DNA of 64,000 bases from Enterobacter ludwigii (GCA_023023105.1 CP083824.1:2356001-2420000); one strand, 5' to 3'; shown: positions 54,122 through 63,660, counted from the stretch's first letter. Numbers and translations are program-made. The notes: generated by a model from the letters alone, not told the origin.

Positions 54122-54367
54122 TTTAATTAATTATATCCTGCTGAATTATATTAAATTTTTATGGCATTTTAAGTTTACCATGACGTGGTAAAACGGAGGA
54201 TATTTCCAGGGCTGTTGCATTAGCGATCTCTCAATAAGGAAATATCAATGTCATGGAATAAATATGGCGCAATCTCATATGCCCGATCACACGCCCTGAC
54301 CTGCTCCCCGTTGATTAGTACACCCCGATGTTAGTAATGTCTTCATAAGCCACATGAGGACATCCCC

Positions 54368-54631
54368 ATGAAGAAGCGTTTTTCCGACGAACAGATCATC
54401 AGTATTCTCCGCGAAGCCGAAGCTGGGGTACCCGCCCGTGAACTCTGCCGCAAGCATGCCATTTCCGATGCCACGTTTTACACCTGGCGTAAGAAGTATG
54501 GCGGTATGGCGGTGCCTGAAGTTAAGCGCCTGAAGTCGCTTGAGGAAGAGAACGCCAGACTCAAGAAGCTGCTTGCCGAAGCCATGCTGGATAAAGAGGC
54601 GCTTCAGGTGGCTCTTGGGCGAAAGTACTGA
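54368..54631 (+). CDS. IS3-family transposase OrfA
   Basis: An 87-residue protein with a helix-turn-helix ([16 protein letters not shown], then [22 protein letters not shown]) and a leucine-zipper-like coil ([20 protein letters not shown]). It binds the inverted repeats. The following -1 frame continues directly into OrfB, so a programmed frameshift near the end (GCGAAAG, 54619-54625) probably makes the full transposase. Confidence 0.93.
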   Translation: MKKRFSDEQIISILREAEAGVPARELCRKHAISDATFYTWRKKYGGMAVPEVKRLKSLEEENARLKKLLAEAMLDKEALQVALGRKY

Positions 54632-54654
54632 CGACAGACCAGAAGCGGGAAGCC

Positions 54655-55488
54655 GTGATGTTGATGTGTGATGCGACCGGTCTGTCGCAACGTCGTGCCT
54701 GCAGGCTTACAGGTTTATCCCTGTCGACCTGCCGCTATGAGGCTCACCGTCCGGCTGCTGATGCGCATTTATCAGGGCGCATCACTGAGCTGGCACTGGA
54801 GCGCAGGCGTTTTGGCTACCGTCGTATTTGGCAGTTGCTGCGCCGTGAAGGGCTTCATGTTAATCATAAGCGCGTGTACCGGCTTTATCACCTCAGTGGC
54901 CTGGGCGTAAAACGCAGAAGACGTCGTAAAGGGCTGGCAACAGAACGTCTGCCGCTGCTCCGTCCGGCGGCGCCCAATCTGACCTGGTCGATGGATTTCG
55001 TCATGGACGCACTTTCCACCGGTCGCAGGATCAAGTGTCTTACCTGCGTCGATGATTTCACAAAGGAATGCCTGACGGTCACTGTTGCCTTTGGGATTTC
55101 AGGCGTTCAGGTCACGCGTATTCTGGACAGCATTGCACTGTTTCGAGGCTATCCGGCGACGATAAGAACTGACCAGGGGCCGGAGTTCACTTGCCGTGCA
55201 CTGGATCAATGGGCCTTTGAGCATGGTGTTGAGTTGCGCTTAATCCAGCCGGGCAAGCCAACGCAGAACGGATTTATTGAGAGCTTTAACGGACGATTTC
55301 GCGATGAATGTTTGAATGAGCACTGGTTCAGCGATATCGTTCATGCCAGGAAAATTATTAATGACTGGCGGCAGGATTATAACGAATGCCGCCCGCACTC
55401 CACGCTGAATTATCAGACACCGTCTGAATTTGCAGCGGGCTGGAGAAAGGGTCATTCTGAGAATGAAGATTCCGACGTTACTAACTGA
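54655..55488 (+). CDS. IS3-family transposase OrfB (DDE integrase domain)
   Basis: A 277-residue frame holding an HTH_21 region and the integrase core. The DDE residues are Asp114 (WSMDFVMD), Asp173 (IRTDQGPEF) and Glu209 ([17 protein letters not shown]); the D-E spacing is the usual 35. The frame opens with GTG 54655, but natural expression is probably as an OrfAB fusion. It appears intact. Confidence 0.92.
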   Translation: MMLMCDATGLSQRRACRLTGLSLSTCRYEAHRPAADAHLSGRITELALERRRFGYRRIWQLLRREGLHVNHKRVYRLYHLSGLGVKRRRRRKGLATERLPLLRPAAPNLTWSMDFVMDALSTGRRIKCLTCVDDFTKECLTVTVAFGISGVQVTRILDSIALFRGYPATIRTDQGPEFTCRALDQWAFEHGVELRLIQPGKPTQNGFIESFNGRFRDECLNEHWFSDIVHARKIINDWRQDYNECRPHSTLNYQTPSEFAAGWRKGHSENEDSDVTN

Positions 55489-55834
55489 GTGTTGTATCTA
55501 ATCGTGGGGGCAGGTCAGCCCAACCGAAGAGCACAGGTAATTGTGCTCACTACGTCACCGAAGCAATCAGATCCGGAGGAAGATTAAAAATCCTTAATAC
55601 GCGTCTTGCAAAAGACATGGGGCTGACATTAGTCAACGCTGGCTTCCGCCTGATATATGATCAACCTCATGCTGGTGACGTAGCCGTTATCCAAAACATT
55701 GTGGGTCACGATAGCGGACACGTGTGCATCTACGATGGTCAGCAGTGGATCAGCGATTTTGTACAACGCACCATGTACCCAGGACAGGCTTACCGAAACA
55801 TACAACCCCATTACGAACTCTTCAGGCATGACTA

Positions 55835-56260
55835 ATGAAAACACTCTGCTTTTTTCTTTTTGCCGTGTCTCCGTTCGCGGTCGCTGATAGCACCGATGCC
55901 CCAGGGCTGGCGGCGCTTAAATTCAATCAATGGTATATCGCTCAGTTGAATCAGGACAAAGCACCAGTCCTCAATCCAGACATCATGAATGATTACGTTG
56001 CATCAGAAACAATTGCGGCAATTAAAGAAATGTACTCAGGCGACAGTAACGAAAAAGACATGCCAGATGCTGATATGTTCATCAAAGCGCAGGACTGGAA
56101 TGAGGACTGGGATCAGATAACCGTCTTACATTCTGATTTTGATGCCGTTTGCACAAACGTCTATATCGCGTTTGGTAAGAAACAAGATCACGTTGTAGCT
56201 GATTGTCTCGTCCAGGAAAAAGGGAAATGGAAAGTTCGTTCCGCCACGCTGATTAAGTAA
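55835..56260 (+). CDS. Putative periplasmic immunity protein (DUF3828-like)
   Basis: A 141-residue protein with a signal peptide (MKTLCFFLFAVSPFAVA, cleavage near residue 17). The mature part has the NTF2/DUF3828-like pattern also seen in the lipoprotein at 26662: LKFNQWYIAQLNQDKAP at the start and VADCLVQEKGKWKVRSATL at the end. Its start overlaps the amidase stop (TAATG), so it was translationally coupled to it. A periplasmic location fits neutralisation of an incoming amidase. It remains intact although the amidase is disrupted. Confidence 0.65.
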   Translation: MKTLCFFLFAVSPFAVADSTDAPGLAALKFNQWYIAQLNQDKAPVLNPDIMNDYVASETIAAIKEMYSGDSNEKDMPDADMFIKAQDWNEDWDQITVLHSDFDAVCTNVYIAFGKKQDHVVADCLVQEKGKWKVRSATLIK

Positions 56261-56299
56261 CAATGTGGTATGAAAGGAAATGTCCCCTGCCGCAGAGGC

Positions 56300-56332
56300 A
56301 AAAACACATGGTAGCCCAACGACTACCATGTG
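56300..56332 (-). terminator. Intrinsic terminator of the EF-G paralogue gene
   Basis: CACATGGTAG (56305-56314), loop of eight, CTACCATGTG (56323-56332). On the minus strand the stem is followed by TTTTT (complement of 56300-56304). It lies just below the EF-G stop and between convergent genes. Confidence 0.88.
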
Positions 56333-56339
56333 CAATTAA

Positions 56340-58442
56340 TTAACTCTTAGCACGTCGTGAAATAATCTCATCCGCAACATTTCGCGGTGCTTCCGCAAAA
56401 TGATGGAACTCCATCGTATACGTCGCACGCCCCTGTGACATCGAGCGCAGCGTGGTGGCATAACCAAACATCTCTGCCAGCGGCACGTCAGCGCGAATAA
56501 TCTGGCTTCCGTACTGCTCTTCCATCCCCTGCACCATGCCACGGCGAGAAGAGAGATCGCCCATAATGTTGCCGGCGTACTCTTCCGGTGTTTCCACCTC
56601 GACATGCATGATCGGCTCAAGAATCACCGGATCCGCCCTGCGAGCGCCCTCTTTAAATCCGAGGATCGCCGCCATGCGGAACGCCATCTCCGAGGAGTCG
56701 ACATCGTGATACGAACCAAACGTCAGCGTCGCTTTGACATCGACCACCGGATACCCCGCCAGCACGCCGCTGTTCATCGCTTCCCGAAGCCCTTTTTCAA
56801 CGGACGGGATATACTCGCGCGGCACCACGCCGCCCTTGGTGGCATCTTCAAACGTAAATCCGCTGCCCGGTTCAGTCGGCTCAAGGCTCAGTACCACATG
56901 ACCGTACTGTCCTTTACCGCCGGACTGACGGACAAACTTACCTTCGATATCCTTCACCGCTTTACGCAAGGTTTCCCGGTAGGTCACCTGTGGACGACCG
57001 ATGTTCGCCTCGACGCCAAACTCACGCTTCATGCGGTCGACGATAATCTCAAGGTGTAACTCACCCATCCCGGAGATAATCGTCTGGCCGGACTCTTCGT
57101 CAGTATGCAGGCGGAAAGAGGGGTCTTCCGCCGCCAGACGCTGCAGCGCGATCCCCATTTTCTCCTGATCGCCTTTGGTTTTCGGCTCGATAGCAAGGGA
57201 GATAACCGGATCCGGAAACTCCATGCGTTCAAGCGTGATGACGGCATTCGGATCGGTGAGCGTGTCACCGGTTGTCACATCTTTCAACCCAACGCAGGCC
57301 GCGATATCACCGGCGCGCAGTTCATCCACCTCGTGGCGATCGTTGGCATGCATCAGCACAATACGCCCAATGCGCTCTTTCTTCCCTTTCACCGGGTTAT
57401 ACACCGCGTCGCCTTTGCGCAGCACGCCAGAGTAAACGCGGATAAAGGTCAGTTGCCCGACGTACGGATCGCTCATCAGTTTGAATGCCAGCGCGGAGAA
57501 CGGCTCATCATCACTGGGATGACGCTCAGCGTGCTGGCCTTTTTCATCCACGCCATCAATGGCTGGCACATCCAGTGGTGACGGCATCAACTCAATGACC
57601 GCATCGAGCATGCGCTGCACACCTTTGTTTTTGAACGCGCTGCCGCACAGCATAGGCTGGATTTCACCCGAGATAGTGCGAATACGCAGACCTCTGATGA
57701 TTTCCGCCTCGTCCAGATCGCCGGTTTCCAGATATTTATCCATGAGCTCATCGCTGGCTTCCGCCGCCGCAGAGACCATTTTTTCCCGCCATTCCTTCGC
57801 GGTACTCAGTAAATCATCCGGCACGGGCGCATAGGTGAACACCATGCCCTGGGTGGCATCGTCCCACAAAATGGTACGCATTTTGATAAGATCCACCACG
57901 CCGGTGAAGTGTTCCTCCGCGCCAACCGGAATAACAATCGGTACCGGGTTCGCTTTCAGACGTTCCTGCATCATGCGTACGACGCGGAAGAAATCGGCAC
58001 CCGGACGGTCCATTTTGTTAACGAAGGCCAGCCGCGGCACGTGATATTTATTCGCCTGACGCCAGACGGTTTCGGACTGCGGCTGAACGCCGCCAACGGA
58101 GTCATACACCATCACGGCACCGTCGAGTACACGCATGGAACGTTCCACCTCAATGGTGAAATCCACGTGCCCCGGGGTGTCGATGATGTTGATCCGGTGC
58201 GGTTCAAACCCTCTGTCCATACCCGGCCAGAAGCAACTCACGGCCGCGGACGTAATGGTGATCCCGCGCTCTTGCTCCTGCGCCATCCAGTCAGTTGTTG
58301 CCGCGCCATCGTGTACTTCACCCAGTTTGTGGCTCATCCCGGTGTAAAAAAGGATGCGCTCGGTGGTGGTCGTTTTACCGGCATCGATATGCGCGGAGAT
58401 ACCGATGTTGCGATAACGTTCGAGGGGGATGGGTCGGGGCAT
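56340..58442 (-). CDS. Second elongation factor G (EF-G paralogue)
   Basis: A 700-residue translational GTPase with all five EF-G domains. G1 is [12 protein letters not shown] (about 17-28), G2 region [10 protein letters not shown]3 DTPGH, G4 NKMD; domain IV has [17 protein letters not shown], whose tip contacts tRNA in the decoding region, and domain V has [23 protein letters not shown]. By eye about two-thirds of residues match E. coli FusA. It is not in the str operon: no rpsL, rpsG or tuf is near. It is divergent from an ArsR gene, which suggests induction under some stress. Roles in fusidic acid tolerance or ribosome recycling are possible. Confidence 0.9.
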   Translation of the reverse strand: MPRPIPLERYRNIGISAHIDAGKTTTTERILFYTGMSHKLGEVHDGAATTDWMAQEQERGITITSAAVSCFWPGMDRGFEPHRINIIDTPGHVDFTIEVERSMRVLDGAVMVYDSVGGVQPQSETVWRQANKYHVPRLAFVNKMDRPGADFFRVVRMMQERLKANPVPIVIPVGAEEHFTGVVDLIKMRTILWDDATQGMVFTYAPVPDDLLSTAKEWREKMVSAAAEASDELMDKYLETGDLDEAEIIRGLRIRTISGEIQPMLCGSAFKNKGVQRMLDAVIELMPSPLDVPAIDGVDEKGQHAERHPSDDEPFSALAFKLMSDPYVGQLTFIRVYSGVLRKGDAVYNPVKGKKERIGRIVLMHANDRHEVDELRAGDIAACVGLKDVTTGDTLTDPNAVITLERMEFPDPVISLAIEPKTKGDQEKMGIALQRLAAEDPSFRLHTDEESGQTIISGMGELHLEIIVDRMKREFGVEANIGRPQVTYRETLRKAVKDIEGKFVRQSGGKGQYGHVVLSLEPTEPGSGFTFEDATKGGVVPREYIPSVEKGLREAMNSGVLAGYPVVDVKATLTFGSYHDVDSSEMAFRMAAILGFKEGARRADPVILEPIMHVEVETPEEYAGNIMGDLSSRRGMVQGMEEQYGSQIIRADVPLAEMFGYATTLRSMSQGRATYTMEFHHFAEAPRNVADEIISRRAKS

Positions 58443-58473
58443 AATATTTCCTTAGTCAGTAAGACAGGTTGTG

Positions 58474-58539
58474 ACGACCAGGATGGTCGTGTATTCGTTC
58501 GTTTGCTATAATAGTCCCATTGTACGAGTATTATCGAAC
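58474..58539. promoter_or_regulatory. Two dyads and an extended -10 promoter between the EF-G paralogue and arsR-like genes
   Basis: ACGACCA-GGA-TGGTCGT (58474-58490) is a perfect palindrome 32 bases before the EF-G start. GTACGA-GTATTA-TCGAAC (58522-58539) is an imperfect dyad. Between them TGC-TATAAT (58504-58512) is an extended -10 on the plus strand, whose start would fall at the second dyad. On the minus strand TACAAT near the second dyad is a -10 candidate for the EF-G gene. The layout suits a repressor controlling both genes. Confidence 0.6.
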
Positions 58540-58601
58540 TATTTTTTAACGATTGACCTATTGTTGATATAGCTCAATCTGACACCAGACGCAGGAAAAC
58601 G

Positions 58602-58901
58602 ATGATCCAAAACCACCCCGAAACAGAACAGATACTGCTGGAAAATGTGTTGTTTGCCCTCGGCAACCCGCTCAGGCTGTCGATTATCCGCAGGCTGGCC
58701 GATGGTTGCGAGCTAAGCTGTAACGCACTACGCCCGGAAGATGTGGTGAAGTCCACAATGACACATCACTGGCGCGTATTGCGTGACAGCGGAGTGATCT
58801 GGCAACGTCAGCAGGGACGAGAGAATATGATTTCTTTGCGTAGAGACGATCTCGATGCCCGTTTCCCGGGACTGATGGACATACTGTTACAGGCTAAATA
58901 A
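58602..58901 (+). CDS. ArsR family transcriptional repressor
   Basis: A 99-residue winged-helix protein. LENVLFALGNPLRLSIIRRLADG, then VVKSTMTHHWRVLRDSGVIWQRQQGRENMISLRRDDL, is the standard ArsR pattern with recognition helix and wing. Only one cysteine pair (Cys36, Cys41 region, CELSC) is visible, and the classical metal site CxC is absent; it may sense something other than metal. It is divergent from the EF-G paralogue and is its probable regulator. Confidence 0.82.
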   Translation: MIQNHPETEQILLENVLFALGNPLRLSIIRRLADGCELSCNALRPEDVVKSTMTHHWRVLRDSGVIWQRQQGRENMISLRRDDLDARFPGLMDILLQAK

Positions 58902-58954
58902 TAGCTTGAAACGCCCCGTCAACATTTGAGGGGGCATCACGTCAGCGAAGGGAT

Positions 58955-59410
58955 TTATCTTACGTGCATACGATATTCAATCATGCCGCTTTTTTTCGCG
59001 ACCCAGTCATACAATCGTTGCCCGCGGTAGTTGGTTTCATGTGTATGCCAGTAAAGATGACGCGCATGATGTTTTCTCGCTTCTCGCTGAACATATTCTA
59101 TTAACTGTTTACCAATGTGTTTGCCCCTGACGGCATCGCAAACATATAAATCTTCAAGATAACAGTAATCGCTCTCCGCCCAGGTTGAACGGTGGAAAAG
59201 ATAATGCGCAAAACCCACCACCTCTCCGTTATATCTTGCCACTAAGCAAAATAGTGGCTCAATGGGGCTGAAAAATCGTTGCCAGGTGCGCTGAGTGACT
59301 GCCCCGGAGAGATCAACGTTATAAAATTCTTGATATTTACCCCACAATGGCATCCAGCTCTCGTAATCACTTTCCTGAACAGCCTCAATGGTCACAATCG
59401 TATTATTCAT
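58955..59410 (-). CDS. GNAT family N-acetyltransferase
   Basis: A 151-residue acetyltransferase. The acetyl-CoA binding region is YLEDLYVCDAVRGKHIGKQLIEYV (motif A, R-x-x-G-x-G/A-type), and YWHTHETNYRGQRLYDWVA is a typical later segment. It is divergent from the MocR gene at 59559 with about 150 bases between; MocR regulators often control such neighbours. Substrate unknown. Confidence 0.82.
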   Translation of the reverse strand: MNNTIVTIEAVQESDYESWMPLWGKYQEFYNVDLSGAVTQRTWQRFFSPIEPLFCLVARYNGEVVGFAHYLFHRSTWAESDYCYLEDLYVCDAVRGKHIGKQLIEYVQREARKHHARHLYWHTHETNYRGQRLYDWVAKKSGMIEYRMHVR

Positions 59411-59558
59411 AACAACCTCTTTGTTTATTCATTCACGGTTTCGGGATGAGTGTATGCGCTAAATGGCACGTTTAGCCCCGCCAATTTTCGCAAGTGAAGC
59501 AGACCAATTTTGCCGTGTTGTTTTATAATGGAGGCCACACGAGGGAGAGTGGGTAAAG

Positions 59559-61037
59559 ATGTTTAAGCACGCACAACTTGAAACGGTTAAGGCATGGATT
59601 ATTGATCCTTCCAACGGATCGCTGCCCCTGCATGAAAGGATCCAGAGAGCAATACGGTCACTGATACTGGAAGGGATCTTATCTCACGGTAAGGCCCTTC
59701 CCGCTTCACGCGCGCTGGCGAGTTCACTGAGTGTTTCCCGGGATACGATTGAAGCAGCTTATTCCAGCCTGCATGCAGAAGGTTTTATTGAGCGGCAAAC
59801 AGGCAGAGGAAGCTTTGTCTCTTCCAGCGCACGGTTTTTAAAACCGCATTCCCGGCAGCAGCATCCTGCCGCTGATAGACGAAAGGCAAAACTCAGCGCT
59901 CGTGGAAAGATCATCTATGAAAGTGGCGGGATCCGCGAATTTTCCTCGCCCCGCCCACTGGCACCGGGTATCCCCGAGACGCGCATGTTTCCCATTCCAA
60001 CCTGGGAGCGACTTCAGCGGCAGGTTCTTAAGGAATATCAACACCAGATATTAGAGCAAAGCCCTCCGCAGGGCATGGAACGCCTACGGCGGGCAATCGC
60101 GGAATATGTCAATCTTGAGCGCGGGACGCGTGCGAGGGCTGAACAGATCATCATTCTGACCAGTTCTCAGCAGGCGCTTGCTCTCTGTTCCCACGTGCTG
60201 ATGGACGCAGAGGATGGCATTGCCATTGAAGATCCCTGCTATCAAGGAGCATACAAAGCGTTTAAATCTGCCGGACTGCACTGTCTTCCGGTTCCTCTTG
60301 ACGATAAAGGCATCTCAATTGACGCGCTGAATGCTCTGACCAGTCCTGCCAGGGCTATCTACCTTACCCCTTCTCATCAATATCCTACCGGGGTGACGCT
60401 CTCTCTTGACCGACGCCTGGCTGTCATTGACTGGGCAAATCGTCACTCCGCCTGGATCATTGAGGACGACTACGATAGTGAGTTTCACTATGAAGGAAAG
60501 CCTATGGCCTGTCTTCAGGGGCTTGATGCTTACAACCGGACAATTTATATCGGGACTTTCACCAAGTCCCTGTTCCCCGGGCTACGTATTGCGTACATGA
60601 TTGTTCCCTCAGAACTGGTAGAGTCGATGACCATGGCCAGGACATTAATGGACGGCCATACCGCCTCAATATCCCAACTGACGCTGGCGAAATTTTTGGA
60701 GGGAGGGCATTTTGGTGCCTATATTCGCAAGATGCGGAGCGTTTATGTTACTCGCCGCAACAAACTGGCCAGGCTGATGGATGAGTATCTTTCTGATTAT
60801 GTTGAGTGCGTAATACCAACAGGTGGAATGCAGATGCCTTGTCACCTCAGGCACGGGATCTCCGAGAAGGAGATTGCCGCCGCCGCCCGTCGCGCAAATG
60901 TTGATATATTAGGGCTTACCAGTTTATATGCAGACAAACCCCTGACCAGCGGTTTTTTGATGGGTTTTGCCGCTTATACGGAGAGGGAAATAGAAGACGC
61001 AGTCAAAAAACTGGCCGCAATTTTCCGTCTTGTTTGA
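59559..61037 (+). CDS. MocR/PdxR-type regulator (GntR helix-turn-helix fused to aminotransferase)
   Basis: A 492-residue protein. Residues about 16-85 are a GntR winged helix (LPLHERIQRAIRSLILEGILSHG; SLSVSRDTIEAAYSSL) and the rest is a type I aminotransferase fold. The PLP-binding Lys lies in GTFTKSLFPGLRIAY; the PLP contact D in IIEDDYDSEFHYEG is present. Such proteins sense PLP or amino-acid derivatives. It is divergent from the GNAT gene, its likely target. Confidence 0.86.
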   Translation: MFKHAQLETVKAWIIDPSNGSLPLHERIQRAIRSLILEGILSHGKALPASRALASSLSVSRDTIEAAYSSLHAEGFIERQTGRGSFVSSSARFLKPHSRQQHPAADRRKAKLSARGKIIYESGGIREFSSPRPLAPGIPETRMFPIPTWERLQRQVLKEYQHQILEQSPPQGMERLRRAIAEYVNLERGTRARAEQIIILTSSQQALALCSHVLMDAEDGIAIEDPCYQGAYKAFKSAGLHCLPVPLDDKGISIDALNALTSPARAIYLTPSHQYPTGVTLSLDRRLAVIDWANRHSAWIIEDDYDSEFHYEGKPMACLQGLDAYNRTIYIGTFTKSLFPGLRIAYMIVPSELVESMTMARTLMDGHTASISQLTLAKFLEGGHFGAYIRKMRSVYVTRRNKLARLMDEYLSDYVECVIPTGGMQMPCHLRHGISEKEIAAAARRANVDILGLTSLYADKPLTSGFLMGFAAYTEREIEDAVKKLAAIFRLV

Positions 61038-61132
61038 AGCTGTCGACTGTTCATCGGTCGATACTCATTGCGGGCGAACCCGGCTGCAAACAAGGTTTCA
61101 CCGGGAGATACTGTGTCCCTCCCGGCCTCTTA

Positions 61133-61369
61133 TCAGGACGCCTGCGTCGACGCGAATTTCTTCGCAATCATTTCAGCGGTAGGCTGTAATCCCCCCAGGC
61201 TCCATTGCTCCGGGTCATGCTCATCAATACGGATCCAGACCGAGCGCCGGAACTCCGGATCCCCTTTCCCTTCGATTTCCACCATTAAGTCCGTCATACG
61301 GCGCAACAGCTCGCTCTTCTGCTCGGCATTCATGATCCCTTTAATCGTTTGTACATTTACAAAAGGCAT
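61133..61369 (-). CDS. 4-oxalocrotonate tautomerase-like protein
   Basis: A 78-residue tautomerase. After removal of Met the N-terminal proline (PFVNVQTIKG) would be the catalytic base. Arginines and the EQKSELLRRMTDLMVEIEG helix are typical. The frame is short, as normal for this family. It is divergent from an HxlR regulator with 60 bases between. The substrate is unknown. Confidence 0.82.
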   Translation of the reverse strand: MPFVNVQTIKGIMNAEQKSELLRRMTDLMVEIEGKGDPEFRRSVWIRIDEHDPEQWSLGGLQPTAEMIAKKFASTQAS

Positions 61370-61429
61370 TGTATTCTCCCTATAAGCAAGGTCTAAAAAT
61401 CATACTTAGATTAAAAAGGAAAACATCCT

Positions 61430-61891
61430 GTGTCAAAAGATAAATTGTTGCCTTACCTCTCGCCAGAACTGTGCGGTCTGGCTGAAGGGGCAAAAATCGT
61501 GGGCGATCAATGGATTTTGTTGATTCTGAGAGAGGCGTTTTACGGTGTGACGCGTTTCGAAACCATGCGAATACATACCGGAATAGCGAAACAGACGTTA
61601 GCGACACGTTTAAAGTTGATGACAGAACTGGGGTTGCTTTCCCGTATACCTTACCGGGAAGAGGGAGCACGGGAACGGTATGAGTACCAGCTTACCGACA
61701 AAAGCCGCACCCTTGCCCCGGTGCTTTTATCTTTGATGGAATGGGGACACAAACATGTTTTACACACCGCACCGCATTTAACCCTGGTGGATAAAGAAAG
61801 CGGCGATCCGGTGCATATTGGTTATGTGAATGCGCAGGGTCATGAGGTGAAACAAAACCATGTTCAGATTGTGCCGACAACAAAGGGGTAA
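61430..61891 (+). CDS. HxlR family transcriptional regulator
   Basis: A 153-residue winged-helix protein. LAEGAKIVGDQWILLILREAFYGVTRFETMR, then GIAKQTLATRLKLMTELGLLSRIPY is the HxlR core; the C-terminal extension is longer than usual. It begins with GTG 61430, nine bases after AAAGGA. The gene is divergent from the tautomerase gene and probably controls it. A terminator hairpin overlaps its stop. Confidence 0.84.
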   Translation: MSKDKLLPYLSPELCGLAEGAKIVGDQWILLILREAFYGVTRFETMRIHTGIAKQTLATRLKLMTELGLLSRIPYREEGARERYEYQLTDKSRTLAPVLLSLMEWGHKHVLHTAPHLTLVDKESGDPVHIGYVNAQGHEVKQNHVQIVPTTKG

Positions 61892-61919
61892 GCCCGGGTG
61901 TGTTACCCGGCTTACCCCT
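61886..61919. terminator. Bidirectional terminator between the HxlR gene and the 2HCT transporter gene
   Basis: GGGGTAAGCC-CGGGT and ACCCGGCTTACCCC pair over 14 bases with one bulge and a GTGTT loop. It overlaps the HxlR stop codon and lies between convergent genes. No T-run, so it may act mainly as a barrier. Confidence 0.7.
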
Positions 61920-61925
61920 GCTACG

Positions 61926-63251
61926 TTACATAATCCAGCCCATCAGCAGCGTGGCGATGATCACCGTCGATGCGCCGCCGATACGGGTGGCAATCTGTGC
62001 AAACGGCATGAGCGACATTCGGTTAGAGGCAGACAAAATAGCCACATCCCCTGTCCCGCCCAGACCACTGTGGCAGCAGGTGACAATGGCCGCTTCCACA
62101 GGATACATATTCAGACGCGAGGCAATAAAATAGCCACTCAGCGCCATCGCAATCACCACCGAACCACATACCACCACGTAGCCTACTGAGAAGACAGACA
62201 CTACGCTTTCAAGCGGCACGTATAACATTCCCAGACCAATCATCAGTGGCCAGACGAGCGCAGCCGAGACGAATTTATAGCAACTGTGTGCGCCCTGCTC
62301 CATTGAGGCCGGGATCACCTTAAAGTATTTACACAGTACGGCTATCAGGATCATCAGCACCGGACCGGGAATGTGTACCAGTTTTTCAAACAACCCTCCG
62401 ACGATGAAAAATGCGCACACCATCAGTAACCCGCCTCCCATCAGATGGAAATCTGTCTGCTGAGCACTGTCCGCGCCCGCAAAGAGGCTGCTGTCTTCTT
62501 TGCTACGGGTTAACATGCCATTACCCGACAATGCAGGACGTTTCATTCCCAGACGCGCCAGCGAGCCTGCACAAATAATGGCGAAGATATTCCCCACCAC
62601 CGCGGCAGGCGCCAGTTGAGCAACATAGACGTCCGGCGTATGACCAAGGATTGCCGAATAGGCCAGGGACAACGGCAAAATCCCCTCACCAATCCCGCCA
62701 CCAATGATCGGCACGATGATAAAAAAGAACGTGTGGTACGGGGTATAGCCAAACAGTGAACCCACGATGAGCCCGCTCAGTACCGCCATGAAAGTCCCGG
62801 CCACCAGCGGGATAAACATGCGCATCATCCCCTGGATAAGCAGTATCCGGTTCATTCCCAGAATGCTCCCTACCACCAGACAGGCGATGACGAAATAGAG
62901 CAGATTTGCCTCTTTCATCAACAGATGCACCGTATCCAGCGTGTGTTTTTCGAAGACACCAAAATAGACCAGTACGGAGGGGACCATCAGACACAGGATT
63001 GCCGGGCCGCCGATGTCTTTCAGCAACGGGATTTGCCGCCCCACTTTCGCAAACGCAAAACCAAGGGTCATGATGACTGCGAGTCCGCCGATCATATTTT
63101 TCGGCAGCAAGCCTGCCCAGGCAGAGGTCGCCACAATGGCAGCGATCCCGACGAATAGCATCAACGGGACTGCGCCAACCTCGGTATTGTAAAGCCCAAA
63201 GGCAAAACGCGTGGACGACAACTCAGAAGTCGGTACAGGATTATCTTTCAT
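61926..63251 (-). CDS. 2-hydroxycarboxylate transporter (CitS/MleP family)
   Basis: A 441-residue, eleven-helix secondary transporter of the 2HCT family, which carries citrate, malate or lactate with Na+ or H+. The two re-entrant-loop GG motifs are clear: IIGGGIGEGILPLS and CHSGLGGTGDVAILSAS. I chose ATG 63251 after AGGTGAT; an in-frame codon at 63284 is unsupported. It is divergent from the AEC permease. No citrate lyase or malate enzyme gene is next to it, so the substrate is not fixed. Confidence 0.88.
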   Translation of the reverse strand: MKDNPVPTSELSSTRFAFGLYNTEVGAVPLMLFVGIAAIVATSAWAGLLPKNMIGGLAVIMTLGFAFAKVGRQIPLLKDIGGPAILCLMVPSVLVYFGVFEKHTLDTVHLLMKEANLLYFVIACLVVGSILGMNRILLIQGMMRMFIPLVAGTFMAVLSGLIVGSLFGYTPYHTFFFIIVPIIGGGIGEGILPLSLAYSAILGHTPDVYVAQLAPAAVVGNIFAIICAGSLARLGMKRPALSGNGMLTRSKEDSSLFAGADSAQQTDFHLMGGGLLMVCAFFIVGGLFEKLVHIPGPVLMILIAVLCKYFKVIPASMEQGAHSCYKFVSAALVWPLMIGLGMLYVPLESVVSVFSVGYVVVCGSVVIAMALSGYFIASRLNMYPVEAAIVTCCHSGLGGTGDVAILSASNRMSLMPFAQIATRIGGASTVIIATLLMGWIM

Positions 63252-63436
63252 ATAATCACCTGATAATTGTGTTCGGATATGCAAAGAAAAGGAATAAACA
63301 CGGAATTATTCCAATACGGATAAATGTTATTTAATATCAATTAAAGACTTACGTGGCCTTTTCTAAAAACAGGCTCAGTGTAAAAAATAACATGCGGGGC
63401 CTGAAAGAAGTGTGAACAATACAACCCTTTCCCGTT

Positions 63437-63474
63437 AAATAACTTTATTCATCATTAAGTAACTAAAGTTATTT
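63437..63474. promoter_or_regulatory. AT-rich inverted repeat between two divergent carboxylate transporters
   Basis: AAATAACTTTA (63437-63447) and TAAAGTTATTT (63464-63474) are perfect 11-bp complements. The 410-base gap between the 2HCT gene and the AEC gene is very AT-rich and holds no ORF I would call. Two-component regulators such as CitB/DpiA bind AT-rich sites in similar places. Confidence 0.5.
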
Positions 63475-63660
63475 TAGACAGGCATTGCTGTTTTCTTGTG
63501 CCTAATCAATTTTTGCCACCCCTATTACTTATCCAACTAACGCAATCATTTTGAAATTAATAAAACCAGAGAGAGTGTGACCATTGTCACTCTTACCGTG
63601 CTATCTAACCGCTAGATTAGCGCTGCAACAAAACACATAAAATACCCTACAGGAAATACT

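Larger units (their letters stand above)
54297..55517 (+). mobile_element. IS3-family element (IS407 group-like), 1221 bp
   Basis: The left end TGACCTGCTCCCCGTTGATT and the right end, complement TGACCTGCCCCCACGATTAG, are imperfect inverted repeats of about 25 bases. GCCC flanks both ends (54293-54296 and 55518-55521), a 4-bp target duplication. The two genes orfA and orfB overlap in the -1 frame. Length and 4-bp duplication recall IS1222 of Enterobacter agglomerans, from memory and unchecked. The matched ends and duplication suggest a fairly recent insertion. Confidence 0.95.
54248..55835 (+). pseudogene. NlpC/P60-like amidase (BPSL0067 type), split by an IS element
   Basis: Codons 1-16 (MSWNKYGAISYARSHA) end at 54296; the rest resumes at 55522. 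Removing the IS and one copy of the GCCC target duplication gives an uninterrupted frame of exactly 120 residues. The protein would have catalytic Cys24 (STGNCAHYV), His79/His83 (GHDSGHVCIYDG) and Asp95, a papain-like amidase site. It resembles small T6SS peptidoglycan amidases. The start codon and AAGGA site are intact; the C-terminal part alone could be translated from 55617. Its stop overlaps the putative immunity gene by one base. Confidence 0.85.

Noticed and set aside
55617..55835. Independent 72-residue gene
   Set aside because: It is the C-terminal part of the amidase split by the IS element; the frame extends upstream through the catalytic Cys to the IS end.
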